Below are positions 43,492 to 51,232 of a stretch of 64,000 bases of DNA, in pieces. The notes under the pieces are model-generated. The model had not been told where the DNA came from. It made no database searches and saw only the letters and a list, made by a program, of their open reading frames with translations. Location: NCBI GenBank assembly GCA_002083655.1, contig MSXR01000018.1, positions 775-64,774 on the forward strand. Reading direction: 5' to 3'. Origin of the DNA: Proteobacteria bacterium ST_bin14 (lineage in GTDB: Bacteria > Pseudomonadota > Alphaproteobacteria > Sphingomonadales > Sphingomonadaceae). A program made the position numbers and the translations under genes. Numbering within the stretch: the stretch's first letter is position 1; each line of letters begins with the position of its first letter.

Positions 43492-43582
43492 GGAGCGGTG
43501 GCCGAGTGGTCGAAGGCGCTCGCCTGGAAAGTGAGTATACGTCAAAAGCGTATCGAGGGTTCGAATCCCTCCCGCTCCGCCA
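43492..43582 (+). tRNA. tRNA-Ser (anticodon GGA)
   Basis: A complete class II tRNA folds from 43492 to 43582. The acceptor arm pairs GGAGCGG (43492-43498) with CCGCTCC (43572-43578), the discriminator is G, and CCA is encoded. The anticodon stem CTCGC/GTGAG encloses loop CTGGAAA, giving anticodon GGA (serine UCC/UCU). The long variable arm typical of serine tRNA lies around 43536-43554. The T arm is GAGGG/CCCTC with loop TTCGAAT. It marks the left edge of the accessory region. Confidence 0.97.
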
Positions 43583-43739
43583 TCAAGTATCTGATTTTGG
43601 ACAATTATTTTCCGGACCGATCATCAAAAATGGTACGGAATATGATGATTTTTCTCTGATTTTGACAGTATTTCGGACAACGTTCTCTCTCTTCGTACCG
43701 TTTGAGAAAAAATTTCACGCAAATTCCGTAATTTACGAT

Positions 43740-43773
43740 AAAGCATATCGCGAGTTCGAAGACCTTCCGCACC
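43740..43773 (+). repeat. Decayed direct repeat of the tRNA-Ser 3' end (att-like)
   Basis: Bases 43740-43773 match tRNA-Ser positions 43545-43578 at 27 of 34 places without a gap, including AAAGC, TATCG and GTTCGAA. The copy is 195 bp downstream in the same orientation. Direct copies of a tRNA 3' end usually mark integration of an island or prophage. The mismatches suggest an old event. The sequence between the copies (43583-43739) is markedly AT-rich and holds no gene I can see. Confidence 0.65.
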
Positions 43774-43933
43774 TGCGCGGGGGTGTCGTCTGCCCGCGCG
43801 CTGCGTTGGCAAGGCCAAGGGCAAGCGACCCGATCGGGGCCTGGCGTCGATCGATCATGTCAGCTCCCCGGCTGGATATAGGGCACGCGGGCAAACAGCT
43901 CGCGTTGCCAGGCACGCGGATTATCTTGCGGGG
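43774..43933 (-). pseudogene. Remnants of two minus-strand genes cut by the IS element
   Basis: On the minus strand, the bases next to the IS read as the last part of an open frame (NPRAWQRELFARVPYIQPGS, stop at 43862-43860). A GGGGAG ribosome site and an ATG at 43858 follow, beginning MIDRRQAPIGSLALGLANAA. This looks like the end of one gene and the start of a second (possibly exported) one. The first is cut at 43933 by the IS left end. The second runs only to about 43774, where the tRNA-like repeat begins. I do not recognise either protein. Confidence 0.4.
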
Positions 43934-44770
43934 GCGCTGTCAAACCAATGTGGCAGTGAGCGAAGGGTGCTGATGGCGGACGCGAATGAGCCGCAAATCG
44001 AGAGCCAAGTCTCCCTCCCCGTTCCGCTGTTTCAATTCGTCCCCCGAAGTGATCCGGCTGGTTGTGCTGATGTATGTGCGCTTCCCGCTGTCGCTGCGAA
44101 ATGTCGAGGATCTTCTATTCGAGCGCAGCATCGACCTGTGTCATGAAACCGTGCGGATGTGGTGGAACCGGTTTGGGCCAATGTTCGCTGGCGACATTCG
44201 GCGGCAACGGATCAGCCGGATGCGCGGGTTTCGCCATTGGCGATGGCACCTCGATGAGATGTACGTGAAGCTGAATGGCGAGATGGTCTCGCTTTGGCGC
44301 GCGGTCGATCAGGAGGGCGAGATCCTCGAAAGCTACATCACGAAGACCCGCGACAGGGAAGCCGCGCTGCGCTTCATGAAGAAGGCGCTGAAGCGCCACG
44401 GCCCGGCCGAGGCTATCGTCACCGACGGGCTCAAATCCTACCCAGCCGCGATGCGCGACCTGGGAAATGCTGACAGTCCCAGATTGGCCGATGGCCAAAC
44501 AACCGGGCCGAAAACAGTCACCTTCCCTTCCGACGAAGGGAGCGCGCGATTCTCCGGTTCTGGCGAATGAAGACGCTGCAAAAATTCGCCTCGGTCCACG
44601 CCAACGTCCATAATCACTTCAACCTTGAACGCCACATCGTCGATCGCCAAACCTTCAAACAACGCCGCTCAGCCGCTCTGGCCGAGTGGCAGTCGTTCGC
44701 CAGCTGAGGGTCGCGCTCAAGGCCCGATCCGCATCGTCGAGAGACGGGTTCGCACAAGACTGACAGCACC
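43934..44770 (+). mobile_element. IS6-family insertion sequence (837 bp, damaged)
   Basis: The element contains one IS6-type transposase frame and ends in short inverted repeats: GGCGCTGTCA at 43934 and the inverse of TGACAGCACC at 44761-44770. The size of about 0.84 kb is normal for the family. The flanking eight bases (CTTGCGGG and GTTCGGCG) differ, so no target duplication remains. That is expected if the element took part in a deletion or cointegrate event. Further copies of its right end lie at 44848, 60233 and 61301. Confidence 0.8.
43986..44707 (+). pseudogene. IS6-family DDE transposase, frameshifted
   Basis: The first part reads as a standard IS6 transposase: SPFRCFNSSPEVIRLVVLMY, then LSLRNVEDLLFERSID. 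The first catalytic Asp is in WHLDEMYVKLNG and the second in IVTDGLKSYPAAM. After LGNADS the frame is wrong. Restoring one C in the CCC at about 44478-44480 gives IGRWPNNRAENSHLPFRRRE, with the catalytic Glu, and continues to NLERHIVDRQTFKQRRSAAL, ending at TGA 44705-44707. So a single-base loss separates the third catalytic residue. The protein as encoded should be inactive, unless the base is a sequencing error. Confidence 0.85.
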
Positions 44771-44847
44771 GTTCGGCGGCATCATCGACGCTTTCGGTCT
44801 GGTTCCAGCCCGGAAATGCTGCCTGACACTGGCGCGCGAGGTGGTCT

Positions 44848-44887
44848 GCACCGTGTAGAGACGAACTCGAATCCGACCGACAGCACC
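44848..44887 (+). repeat. Extra IS6 right end (40 nt)
   Basis: The 40 nt start GCACCGTGTAGAGACG and end GACCGACAGCACC. They align without gaps with the right end of the IS at 44731-44770. No transposase precedes this copy; the 77 bp between the two ends are unrecognised. It lies nine bases from the stop codon of the chlorite dismutase gene, so an IS event set the left border of the cargo exactly there. Confidence 0.75.
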
Positions 44888-44896
44888 AAATTGTCG

Positions 44897-45454
44897 TCAG
44901 GCCGGGACGCGCGTCAGACGGATATCGATTTCGCGGTCGACATAGTCCCATTCGGCGCACGCGCGCAGCCGCTCCAACATATGGTCAAAGGCCGCTTCCT
45001 GATCTGGCGCGAATTCGAACCAGGTCAGGAAGTCGAAGGGTTCGCCATGATCGCGCGAATGGTAAAGCTTGCGCGCGACACCGGGCAGATAATCGAGCCC
45101 GATCGGCAAATGCGATCCCCGCTCATAGACCGCACGCCGCTCGTCCTGCGCCATTGCCCACCACTCGGCCGATTTGCGGATCGGGATCAGCGCCGCCCGG
45201 GTTGAAGCGGGGCGGCCCAATCCCTCCTGCTTGGCCTGCAGCGCGGCGCGTTCGGGCGCGGTGGTATAGCGCAAATTGCTGCCGGCGCCGCGCAGCGTCC
45301 AGGCGGCGGTGCCTGCGTTGACATCGCTGTCGATCGCCAGAAAGCGCGCCGAAGGCAAGCTTGCCCCGCGAAACTCGCAGATTGACGTGATCTGCCACTG
45401 CCCCGCATCGGCACCGACAAATCGGCTGAGGGTAATGGGTGCGCGCTCAGTCAT
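44897..45454 (-). CDS. cld: Chlorite dismutase (short, dimeric-lineage type)
   Basis: Chlorite dismutase is a haem enzyme that turns chlorite into chloride and oxygen. The 185-residue protein has the family core TRAALIPIRKSAEWWAM, then ERGSHLPIGLDYLPGVARK, LYHSRDHGEPFDFLTWFEF and EWDYVDREIDIRL. The proximal haem ligand is His115 and the distal catalytic arginine is Arg128, 13 residues later. That is the spacing I remember for His170/Arg183 of the Dechloromonas enzyme. HemQ-type relatives have Gln there, so true chlorite dismutase activity is possible. The short length and motifs resemble the Nitrobacter dimeric enzyme. GAGG precedes the ATG. It ends an operon with a reductase, an ECF sigma factor and folE. 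Confidence 0.88.
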   Translation of the reverse strand: MTERAPITLSRFVGADAGQWQITSICEFRGASLPSARFLAIDSDVNAGTAAWTLRGAGSNLRYTTAPERAALQAKQEGLGRPASTRAALIPIRKSAEWWAMAQDERRAVYERGSHLPIGLDYLPGVARKLYHSRDHGEPFDFLTWFEFAPDQEAAFDHMLERLRACAEWDYVDREIDIRLTRVPA

Positions 45455-45533
45455 GATACCTCATCGTGGTTGGCGCTGGCTTGCAGCGCGGTTTTGAAAA
45501 CGGCCAAAAGGCGGAAAAGCCCGAAAATCGAGC

Positions 45534-46640
45534 TTATCCAATGGCTAGGACAAGTTGGTTGATCGAACCCTCAGCGGTCGCGGCCGGTACGGCGCTGCAG
45601 ATCAGCACTTCATTGTCGCGATGTGCAGCGGAGGTCTCTCTAAAATAGGCAACCGCGCCAGCTATCAACGGCGTCTTGCATGCCCCGCAGGCGCCCACGC
45701 GACACCCGAATTCGGGCGTCAGGCCCGAGCTTTCTGCGAACTCGAGCAAGCTGCCTGCGCCCGGTGTCCAAGCGCCATGATCACCCGCTGCATTGAAGAC
45801 GACATCGACGGGAACCGTCGACGGCTCGGCTTTCGGCACGGCGTCGCGGATGTCGACTTGCCGCTTCAGCGACGCAGGGCCGAACGCTTCGGCAAAAATG
45901 CGGTGATCCGCGACGCCGTGGCTCGTCAGCGCATCATAGACGGCCTGCATGAAGCCCGGCGGCCCGCACATGTAGAAATCATAAAGTTGAAAACCCAGAT
46001 ACTTCTCCAGAACGTCTGCTGACAGGAAGCCCTGTTCTTCGTAATCTGCACCAATGACGGCATCATCCGTTTCTTGCAGCAGGCGAATGATGGTCAGTTT
46101 GCCGTTCGATCGCGCCGACAGCCGGTCCAATTCGCCATCGAAGCCGCGCTCGGCCTTGGTGCGGGCGGCATAAAAGAAGGTGATCGGTCGCATCGCGCCG
46201 GTCCGCTCGCCTTCATCGACGAGATGGCTGATCATCGACAGGATAGGCGTGATGCCAACGCCCGCCGCAATCATGACGACGGGGTGCGCCGGCGAGGTGT
46301 CGATGATGAAATCGCCATCAGGCTCGCGGCAATCGATCAGGTCGCCGACAGCGACCGCATCGTGCAAATAGCTTGAACCCACGCCAAGTTTACGCACGCT
46401 GATGCGCAGTTGCTGCGCGGACGGCGCAACCGAGATAGTGTAGGTGCGCAACAGGGGTGGTTCGCCGCCGGGCTGCGGCAACCGGATCGGCAGATGCTGT
46501 CCGGCGCGGTGCGAGGCCATTGCCGCGCCATCGACCCGTTCGAGGTAGAATGATTTGATCACCGCGCTTTCGTCAACGATTCGGCTGACCCTGAATTTAT
46601 GCCATTCGGAACGGGAAGATGAAGTGGTCGTCGACGACAT
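45534..46640 (-). CDS. NAD(P)H-FAD oxidoreductase with C-terminal 2Fe-2S ferredoxin domain
   Basis: This 368-residue soluble reductase has three modules. The flavin domain carries LLRTYTIS (the RxYS-type FAD motif). The nicotinamide domain has AAGVGITPILSMI and the end motif FYMCGPPGFM. The plant-type 2Fe-2S domain has CRVGACGACKTP with the last Cys in EVLICSAVP. The layout matches phthalate dioxygenase reductase/VanB-like and flavohaemoglobin-type reductases, which pass electrons from NAD(P)H to an iron partner. It lies between the sigma factor gene (19 bp) and cld (79 bp), so its partner may be the Cld haem protein or an unlinked oxygenase; this is inference. Confidence 0.88.
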   Translation of the reverse strand: MSSTTTSSSRSEWHKFRVSRIVDESAVIKSFYLERVDGAAMASHRAGQHLPIRLPQPGGEPPLLRTYTISVAPSAQQLRISVRKLGVGSSYLHDAVAVGDLIDCREPDGDFIIDTSPAHPVVMIAAGVGITPILSMISHLVDEGERTGAMRPITFFYAARTKAERGFDGELDRLSARSNGKLTIIRLLQETDDAVIGADYEEQGFLSADVLEKYLGFQLYDFYMCGPPGFMQAVYDALTSHGVADHRIFAEAFGPASLKRQVDIRDAVPKAEPSTVPVDVVFNAAGDHGAWTPGAGSLLEFAESSGLTPEFGCRVGACGACKTPLIAGAVAYFRETSAAHRDNEVLICSAVPAATAEGSINQLVLAIG

Positions 46641-46659
46641 TGGTGTGCTCCGTTAGTGA

Positions 46660-47364
46660 TCAGTGAAGCGATGTTCCGGCGGGCGCCGATTGCGCAGCGA
46701 CCAAATCGGCGAGCCGATCCGTAAACGAGCTGCAGGCCGCACCGGCAAAGGTCAGGAAACCATCAAGGTCTGTGCGATCTACAGACGCCAGCTGGGCCTG
46801 CAGCATTTGGCGAGCCCGGAAGAAACGGGTTTTGATGGTCGCGGGAAGCACATCGAGCGCGTCGGCTGTTTCATCGACCGTCATCCCTTCGATCTCCCGC
46901 AGAATGAAAACGATCCGGTATATCTGGGGCAGGCGGTCCAAAGCCCGCGCAAGAGTTTCCTGCAATTGCACGTTGGCGACATGGTGTTCCGGGTTCGGCT
47001 GGCTGTGCGCGTGATCCGTCCGGTCAGACTCTGTTCCCCCTGTGTCGACGTCGCCGACGCGGGCTGCACGGCGCCGCGCTGAACGGCGTCGGGTCAACGC
47101 TTCGTTGATGACGATGCGCGTCAACCAGGTCGACAGCTTTGATCTGCCCTCAAAGCTGTCGATTGCCGCAAATGCCTTCAGGTACCCACTTTGCACGGCA
47201 TCTTCTGCCTCACCGCTGTCCTTCAGGACCGCCCAGGCCGCCCGAAACAGCCGTTGGTTATTCCGCATCGCAATGAATCGGACAGCGCCGGAATCGCGCG
47301 CGCGGAACAGGTCGGCCAGATCGGCATCCTCCATTTCGGCGTAATCAAGCGCGTCAGATCGCAT
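46660..47364 (-). CDS. ECF-type RNA polymerase sigma factor
   Basis: This 234-residue protein shows sigma region 2 (AMRNNQRLFRAAWAVLKDSGEAEDAVQSGY, shown here only in part as LFRAAWAVLKDSGEAEDAVQ, and STWLTRIVINEALTRRR). It also has region 4 (LPQIYRIVFILREIEGMTVDETADALDV in two parts, then IKTRFFRARQMLQ). A C-terminal extension of about 35 residues with one Cys (GAACSSFTDRLADLV) is extra. No anti-sigma factor gene is nearby, so control may run through the extension or transcription. Its ATG overlaps the folE stop (TGATG), implying coupled translation. It probably drives its own operon or an oxidative-stress set. Confidence 0.9.
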   Translation of the reverse strand: MRSDALDYAEMEDADLADLFRARDSGAVRFIAMRNNQRLFRAAWAVLKDSGEAEDAVQSGYLKAFAAIDSFEGRSKLSTWLTRIVINEALTRRRSARRRAARVGDVDTGGTESDRTDHAHSQPNPEHHVANVQLQETLARALDRLPQIYRIVFILREIEGMTVDETADALDVLPATIKTRFFRARQMLQAQLASVDRTDLDGFLTFAGAACSSFTDRLADLVAAQSAPAGTSLH

Positions 47365-48014
47365 CAGCGCGCGCTCGCCTGCGCGCCGCTGAGCGACGCC
47401 AGAAAGTCCCGACGTAGGTCCCGATCCTCTCGAAAGTCCCCTAGCCAGCATTCAGTCCGCATGGTGACTCCGCGTTGATTGACCCCACGCGTCGCCATAC
47501 AGCCATGGGTCGCATCGATCACGACGGCGACACCGCGCGGTGCGAGGACATCCCACAGAGTCATCCCGATTTGCTGGGTCAGGCGCTCCTGCAGTTGGAG
47601 CCGCCGGGAGAACGCGTCCACCAGGCGGGACAATTTTGATATGCCCACCACGCGGCCGCGCGGGCGATAGCCGACATGCGCGACGCCCATGATGGGGGCC
47701 ATGTGATGTTCGCAGGTGGAGACCAGCGGGATGTCGCAAAGAAGGACGGTTTCTTGATAAGAGTCCGCCTCAGTGAACGTCCGGCTAAGCAAAGCGGCCG
47801 GATCGATCGCATAGCCGGAAAACCATTCGCCATAGGCGCGCGCCACACGCGCTGGCGTATCGACCAACCCTTCACGGTCGGGGTTGTCACCTGCTGCGCT
47901 GATCAACGTTCGGACCGCTGCTTCTATTTCCACCCGGCTCGGCTTTCCCTGCCCCAATCCTGGGTCTGGCACCACTTGCTTGGCCAATTCCCCTTGGCAT
48001 TGTTTAAGCTTCAA
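47364..48014 (-). CDS. folE: GTP cyclohydrolase I
   Basis: FolE turns GTP into dihydroneopterin triphosphate for folate or pterin cofactors. The protein has the zinc/catalytic core STCEHHMAPIMGVAHVGY, the segment VVGISKLSRLVDAFSRRLQ and a second zinc-site region HGCMATRGVNQRG. In most enzymes that last region reads HLCMMMRGV, so this copy is somewhat divergent. No ATG suits; I chose TTG at 48014 because AAAGGA lies nine bases upstream, giving 216 residues. It is the first gene of the minus-strand operon with the sigma factor, reductase and cld. A core folE copy probably exists elsewhere in the genome. Confidence 0.88.
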   Translation of the reverse strand: MKLKQCQGELAKQVVPDPGLGQGKPSRVEIEAAVRTLISAAGDNPDREGLVDTPARVARAYGEWFSGYAIDPAALLSRTFTEADSYQETVLLCDIPLVSTCEHHMAPIMGVAHVGYRPRGRVVGISKLSRLVDAFSRRLQLQERLTQQIGMTLWDVLAPRGVAVVIDATHGCMATRGVNQRGVTMRTECWLGDFREDRDLRRDFLASLSGAQASAR

Positions 48015-48452
48015 GAACGATATTCCTTTTTCAATCGGCACTCGTTCGGGGGAACGCGCAGATTTGGGGATGGGCCTTTTGTCCGGGCATTTTGGTAGAC
48101 CCACACCGCTATTAGATGCCGCAGGGCCGCCACGGTTTCCAGATTTTTGCCAAAAAATGCTGATGGTGGAATCGAACGCCTCACAGGAGAATCCCGACTG
48201 CCTAATGTGAACGTTGCGATGACTGAAGGCGCCTGACGATGACAGCAACGAGCCAAGCCGATTTTAGGTCGTCGACTGTCCACCGTCGGCACCAAAGGCG
48301 CAGACTTGAGGTTATGATTTCAGGAGGGTTCGTCGCTAAACCTCGATCTCACGCGGGCGGACCAGCGGCGCACCGGGTTCCCCCAGCCAGTGGCAATGAC
48401 GGCGCGCAAAATACGCTGCCGCCAAACGCTTCGACGCTGGGCTAGCCCCGGT
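48015..48452. other. Intergenic region upstream of folE operon
   Basis: This 438-bp stretch between the LysR gene and folE has no convincing gene on either strand. It should hold the promoter of the folE-sigma-reductase-cld operon. I looked for a GGAAC...CGTT-type ECF promoter and did not find a clear one. A minus-strand frame upstream of folE stays open but lacks start signals and known motifs. Confidence 0.5.
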
Positions 48453-49382
48453 TCAACGGTCGGCAGCCAGATCGAATGCACGCTCAACCCGCTCGAGCGC
48501 CAACGCAAGGCGAGGCGCAACAAATTCCATGAACGCGCGCTGTTTGAGCGGTTGTAGGGGCTGGGCGGCGTGCACCAGATGGACCGGCGTCTTTAGGGGC
48601 GCATATCGTTCGAGGATCGGCGTCAACCCACCATCGGCAACTGTCTGTGCGGCCTGATAACTCATCATCCGCGCGCACCCTAACCCCGCGACCGCGCCGG
48701 CGATCACGGCATCGGCCGTATTCACTGAAAAGCGCGGATGGATCGTCACGACGGTGGCATTTGGCCCCACGCCGAACGGCCAGCTACGATAAGTCTGCAG
48801 CCCCTCGAAAGCGATGCAGTCGTGATCGGCAAGCGCAGCAGGGGCGGTCGGCGAGCCTCGCCTCTCCAGATAATCGGGACTGGCGCAGATCACCCAGCGG
48901 ATATGGCCGACGCGCTTGGCGATCAGGCTGCTGTCGGGCAGCTGGCCGATTCTGAGTGCGACATCGACATGATTTTCGATGAGGTCGACCATGTTGTCAG
49001 CGAGCACAAGCCGCACCGTGACATCCGGATAGACGCCCAGAAATTCGTGCACGATCGGCGCGACGTGGAGTTTGCCGAACATGATGGGGGCGGTCACCAG
49101 TAACTCCCCGCGCGGCGCCCGATACTCGCCCGAGGCGACGCGTTCGGCCTCGCCAAGCTCCTCCAGGACACGGCGGACGGAGGCGACGTACGCGGTACCT
49201 GCTTCGGTCAGAATCAGTTTGCGGCTGGTGCGGACCAGCAACTGCGTTCCAAGATGCGCTTCCAGGTCTGAAACCCGCCGGCTGACGGTTGGCAGCGGCA
49301 CGCCAATGGCCCGGGACGCCGCCGACAGGCTACCCCAATCGACGGCTGCAATCAGCGTCCGCATGGCTTCGAAGCGGTCCAT
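48453..49382 (-). CDS. LysR-family transcriptional regulator
   Basis: This 309-residue regulator has the LysR winged helix at residues 1-60 (SLSAASRAIGVPLPTVSRRVSDLE) and a two-lobed effector domain (PRGELLVTAPIMFGKLHVAPIV onward, in pieces; DVALRIGQLPDSSLIAKRVG). This pattern belongs to the AaeR/DsdC-like one-component group with the VALRIG motif. I chose ATG 49382 because GGAAGGAAAG precedes it. It is divergent from the AhpD-like gene, the classical LysR arrangement, so it probably controls that gene and perhaps the hydrolase after it. It is upstream of the cld operon on the same strand, separated by 438 bp. Confidence 0.92.
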   Translation of the reverse strand: MDRFEAMRTLIAAVDWGSLSAASRAIGVPLPTVSRRVSDLEAHLGTQLLVRTSRKLILTEAGTAYVASVRRVLEELGEAERVASGEYRAPRGELLVTAPIMFGKLHVAPIVHEFLGVYPDVTVRLVLADNMVDLIENHVDVALRIGQLPDSSLIAKRVGHIRWVICASPDYLERRGSPTAPAALADHDCIAFEGLQTYRSWPFGVGPNATVVTIHPRFSVNTADAVIAGAVAGLGCARMMSYQAAQTVADGGLTPILERYAPLKTPVHLVHAAQPLQPLKQRAFMEFVAPRLALALERVERAFDLAADR

Positions 49383-49386
49383 CTTT

Positions 49387-49419
49387 CCTTCCGTAATGTG
49401 GAAGGTAGCATTGTGCAAT
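49387..49419. promoter_or_regulatory. Candidate LysR operator between divergent genes
   Basis: CCTTCC (49387-49392) and GGAAGG (49400-49405) form a perfect inverted repeat with a seven-base centre that overlaps the LysR ribosome site. ATTGTGCAAT (49410-49419) forms a second small palindrome next to it. The position between the LysR gene and the AhpD-like gene fits autoregulation plus activation. There is no experimental support. Confidence 0.4.
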
Positions 49420-49503
49420 CGATAGATACCGAGAAAAAACGGAAGCGCCTAATTCTTGTCCAGCGGCGCAAACCGGTGCCGCGACAGATCAAGGAGAACC
49501 GCA

Positions 49504-50055
49504 ATGTCCCGTATCGCCACCCCCGCCACGATCGCAGATGCCCCCGCCGCCGCACAGCCGTTGCTGGACGCAGTTAACAAGCAGCTCGGCGTCGTGCCGA
49601 ACATGTTTCGCCTCATTTCGAACAGCCCGCAAACGCTCGAAGCGTTCCTCGGCATCGGGACGGCACTCGGCAAGGGCGCACTGCCTGCCGCCACCCGCGA
49701 GCGGATTGCGCTGGCCGTCGCCGAGGTCAACGGCTGCAACTATTGCCTGTCTGCGCACACCTATCTCGGCAAAAACCTTGCCAAGCTCGACGATGCCGAG
49801 ATTACCGCCAACCGCTCTGGCGCGTCGAACGATCCCAAAGCTCACGCCGCCGTGCGGTTCGCCGCCAAGCTGGTGCGTGAACGCGGTCAGGTCAGCGAAG
49901 CCGATCTCTCAGCCGTGAAGCTTGCCGGCTACACCGAAGCGCAGGTGCTCGAAATCATCCTGCACGTCGCCGTCAATACCTTCACCAACTATGTCAACGA
50001 AGCGCTGAAGACAGACATCGACTTCCCTGTCGTCGAGGCACGCAAAGCCGCCTGA
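49504..50055 (+). CDS. Carboxymuconolactone decarboxylase-family (AhpD-like) peroxidase
   Basis: This 183-residue helical protein has the AhpD redox motif EVNGCNYCLSAH with Cys78, Cys81 and His85, the pattern of alkylhydroperoxidase-like proteins. It starts TPATIADAPAAAQPLLDAV and contains GVVPNMFRLISNSP, the common opening of the peroxidase-related subgroup. AAGGAG precedes the ATG at 49504. It is divergent from the LysR regulator and is followed by a strong hairpin and then a dehalogenase-type hydrolase. The likely role is reduction of organic or inorganic peroxides; the electron donor is unknown. Confidence 0.9.
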   Translation: MSRIATPATIADAPAAAQPLLDAVNKQLGVVPNMFRLISNSPQTLEAFLGIGTALGKGALPAATRERIALAVAEVNGCNYCLSAHTYLGKNLAKLDDAEITANRSGASNDPKAHAAVRFAAKLVRERGQVSEADLSAVKLAGYTEAQVLEIILHVAVNTFTNYVNEALKTDIDFPVVEARKAA

Positions 50056-50079
50056 GGCTCCCGCTCAGCTACGACGACC

Positions 50080-50124
50080 GGCGGGCGCGGGTTCCCCCGA
50101 CCCGCGCCCGCCCCCCCCCTTTTT
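50080..50124 (+). terminator. Intrinsic terminator-like hairpin with C and T runs
   Basis: GGCGGGCGCGGGT (50080-50092) pairs perfectly with ACCCGCGCCCGCC (50100-50112) around a seven-base loop. The stem is followed by seven more C and then five T. The C spacer makes it an imperfect terminator, so partial read-through into the hydrolase gene at 50153 is possible. Confidence 0.7.
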
Positions 50125-50152
50125 CACAACCGCCCCGAACAGGAGACACCCC

Positions 50153-51004
50153 ATGTCCACGACCTATAACTTTGCCACCGTCAACGGCCGCCAGGTATTT
50201 TATCGCGAAGCCGGTGATGCCGCCTCACCGACGATCGTGCTGCTGCACGGCTTCCCTTCCAGCAGCCACATGTTCCGCGACCTGATCCCGCTGCTCGCCG
50301 ATCGCTTCCACGTCATCGCCCCCGACTATATCGGCTTCGGCCAGTCGGACGCGCCGTCAGTGGCCGAGTTCGACTACAGCTTCGACAACCTGACCGCGCA
50401 TGTCGCCCAGCTCCTCGATCAGCTCGGGCTGACCAGCTACATTCTTTACATGCAGGATTTTGGCGGCCCTGTCGGCTTCCGCCTGTTCGCAAACAATCCG
50501 TCAGCGGTGACGGGCTTCGTTATCCAGAACACCAATGCCTATATGGCCGGTGTGGGTGAGATGCCCGCGCAGATCTTTCTGCCACTGTGGGAAGAGCGCA
50601 ACGAGACGACCGAAGCGGCCGCGCGCGGCTTCCTGGCCGCAGAAACGACGAAGTTCCAGTATCAGGTCGGCGCGAGCAACCCCGCCGCGATCAGCCCGGA
50701 CAACTGGATGGTTGATCAGCCGCTGCTCGACCGCCCCGGCCACGACATCGCCCATCTGAACCTGCTGGAAAACTACAAGACCAATGTCGCGGCTTATGAC
50801 GGCTGGCACGCGCTGTTCCGCCAGTATCAGCCCAAGACGCTGATCGCCTGGGGCAAGCACGATCCGTTCTTCATCCCCGCCGGCGCCGAGGCGTTCCTCG
50901 CCGATTTGCCGCAAGCGAAGCTGGTCTGGCTCGACGCCGGCCACTTCGTCCTCGACGAAAACGCCGCGACCGTCGCTGCCGAGATCAAGGTGACATTCGC
51001 GTAA
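50153..51004 (+). CDS. Alpha/beta hydrolase, haloalkane dehalogenase/epoxide hydrolase type
   Basis: This 283-residue protein shows the HGFP oxyanion loop (VLLHGFPSSSHMFRDL) and a nucleophile elbow YMQDFGGPVGFR with Asp102 at the catalytic position. An acid lies in AWGKHDPFF and the catalytic His in DAGHFVLDE. Asp in place of Ser at the elbow is the mark of haloalkane dehalogenases and epoxide hydrolases rather than esterases. GGAGACACCCC precedes the ATG. It lies 97 bp after the AhpD-like gene and may belong to the same LysR-controlled unit. The substrate cannot be told. Confidence 0.86.
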   Translation: MSTTYNFATVNGRQVFYREAGDAASPTIVLLHGFPSSSHMFRDLIPLLADRFHVIAPDYIGFGQSDAPSVAEFDYSFDNLTAHVAQLLDQLGLTSYILYMQDFGGPVGFRLFANNPSAVTGFVIQNTNAYMAGVGEMPAQIFLPLWEERNETTEAAARGFLAAETTKFQYQVGASNPAAISPDNWMVDQPLLDRPGHDIAHLNLLENYKTNVAAYDGWHALFRQYQPKTLIAWGKHDPFFIPAGAEAFLADLPQAKLVWLDAGHFVLDENAATVAAEIKVTFA

Positions 51005-51011
51005 CACCCCC

Positions 51012-51048
51012 GCCCGGGCATCGTCTCTCCTCCTGCCGATGCCCGGGC
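51012..51048. terminator. Perfect 12-bp hairpin after the hydrolase gene
   Basis: GCCCGGGCATCG (51012-51023) pairs perfectly with CGATGCCCGGGC (51037-51048) around a 13-base loop, eight bases after the hydrolase stop. There is no T run, so it may be a bidirectional or Rho-assisted terminator. The remaining stretch to 51232 holds no gene I can support. Confidence 0.65.
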
Positions 51049-51232
51049 ACCCCTTCGCATTTACAGGAGAATGACGAAGGGCGCAGGTTGCCGTGGCCTG
51101 GAAAGGCCGACCCAGGATCACCTTCAGGTTCGCGGATCCACTTGCGAAGCGCGTTCGCATGAACATCCAGGTCGCGCGCCGCCTGCGCTGCCGAAATCGA
51201 GGTCCGCTAGCGACCGGTGGCGATCAATTGAC

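Noticed and set aside
44897..45454. Coproheme decarboxylase (HemQ) as the identity of the Cld-family protein
   Set aside because: HemQ has no distal arginine and is larger; here Arg128 lies 13 residues after His115 and the protein has 185 residues, matching the short chlorite dismutase lineage.
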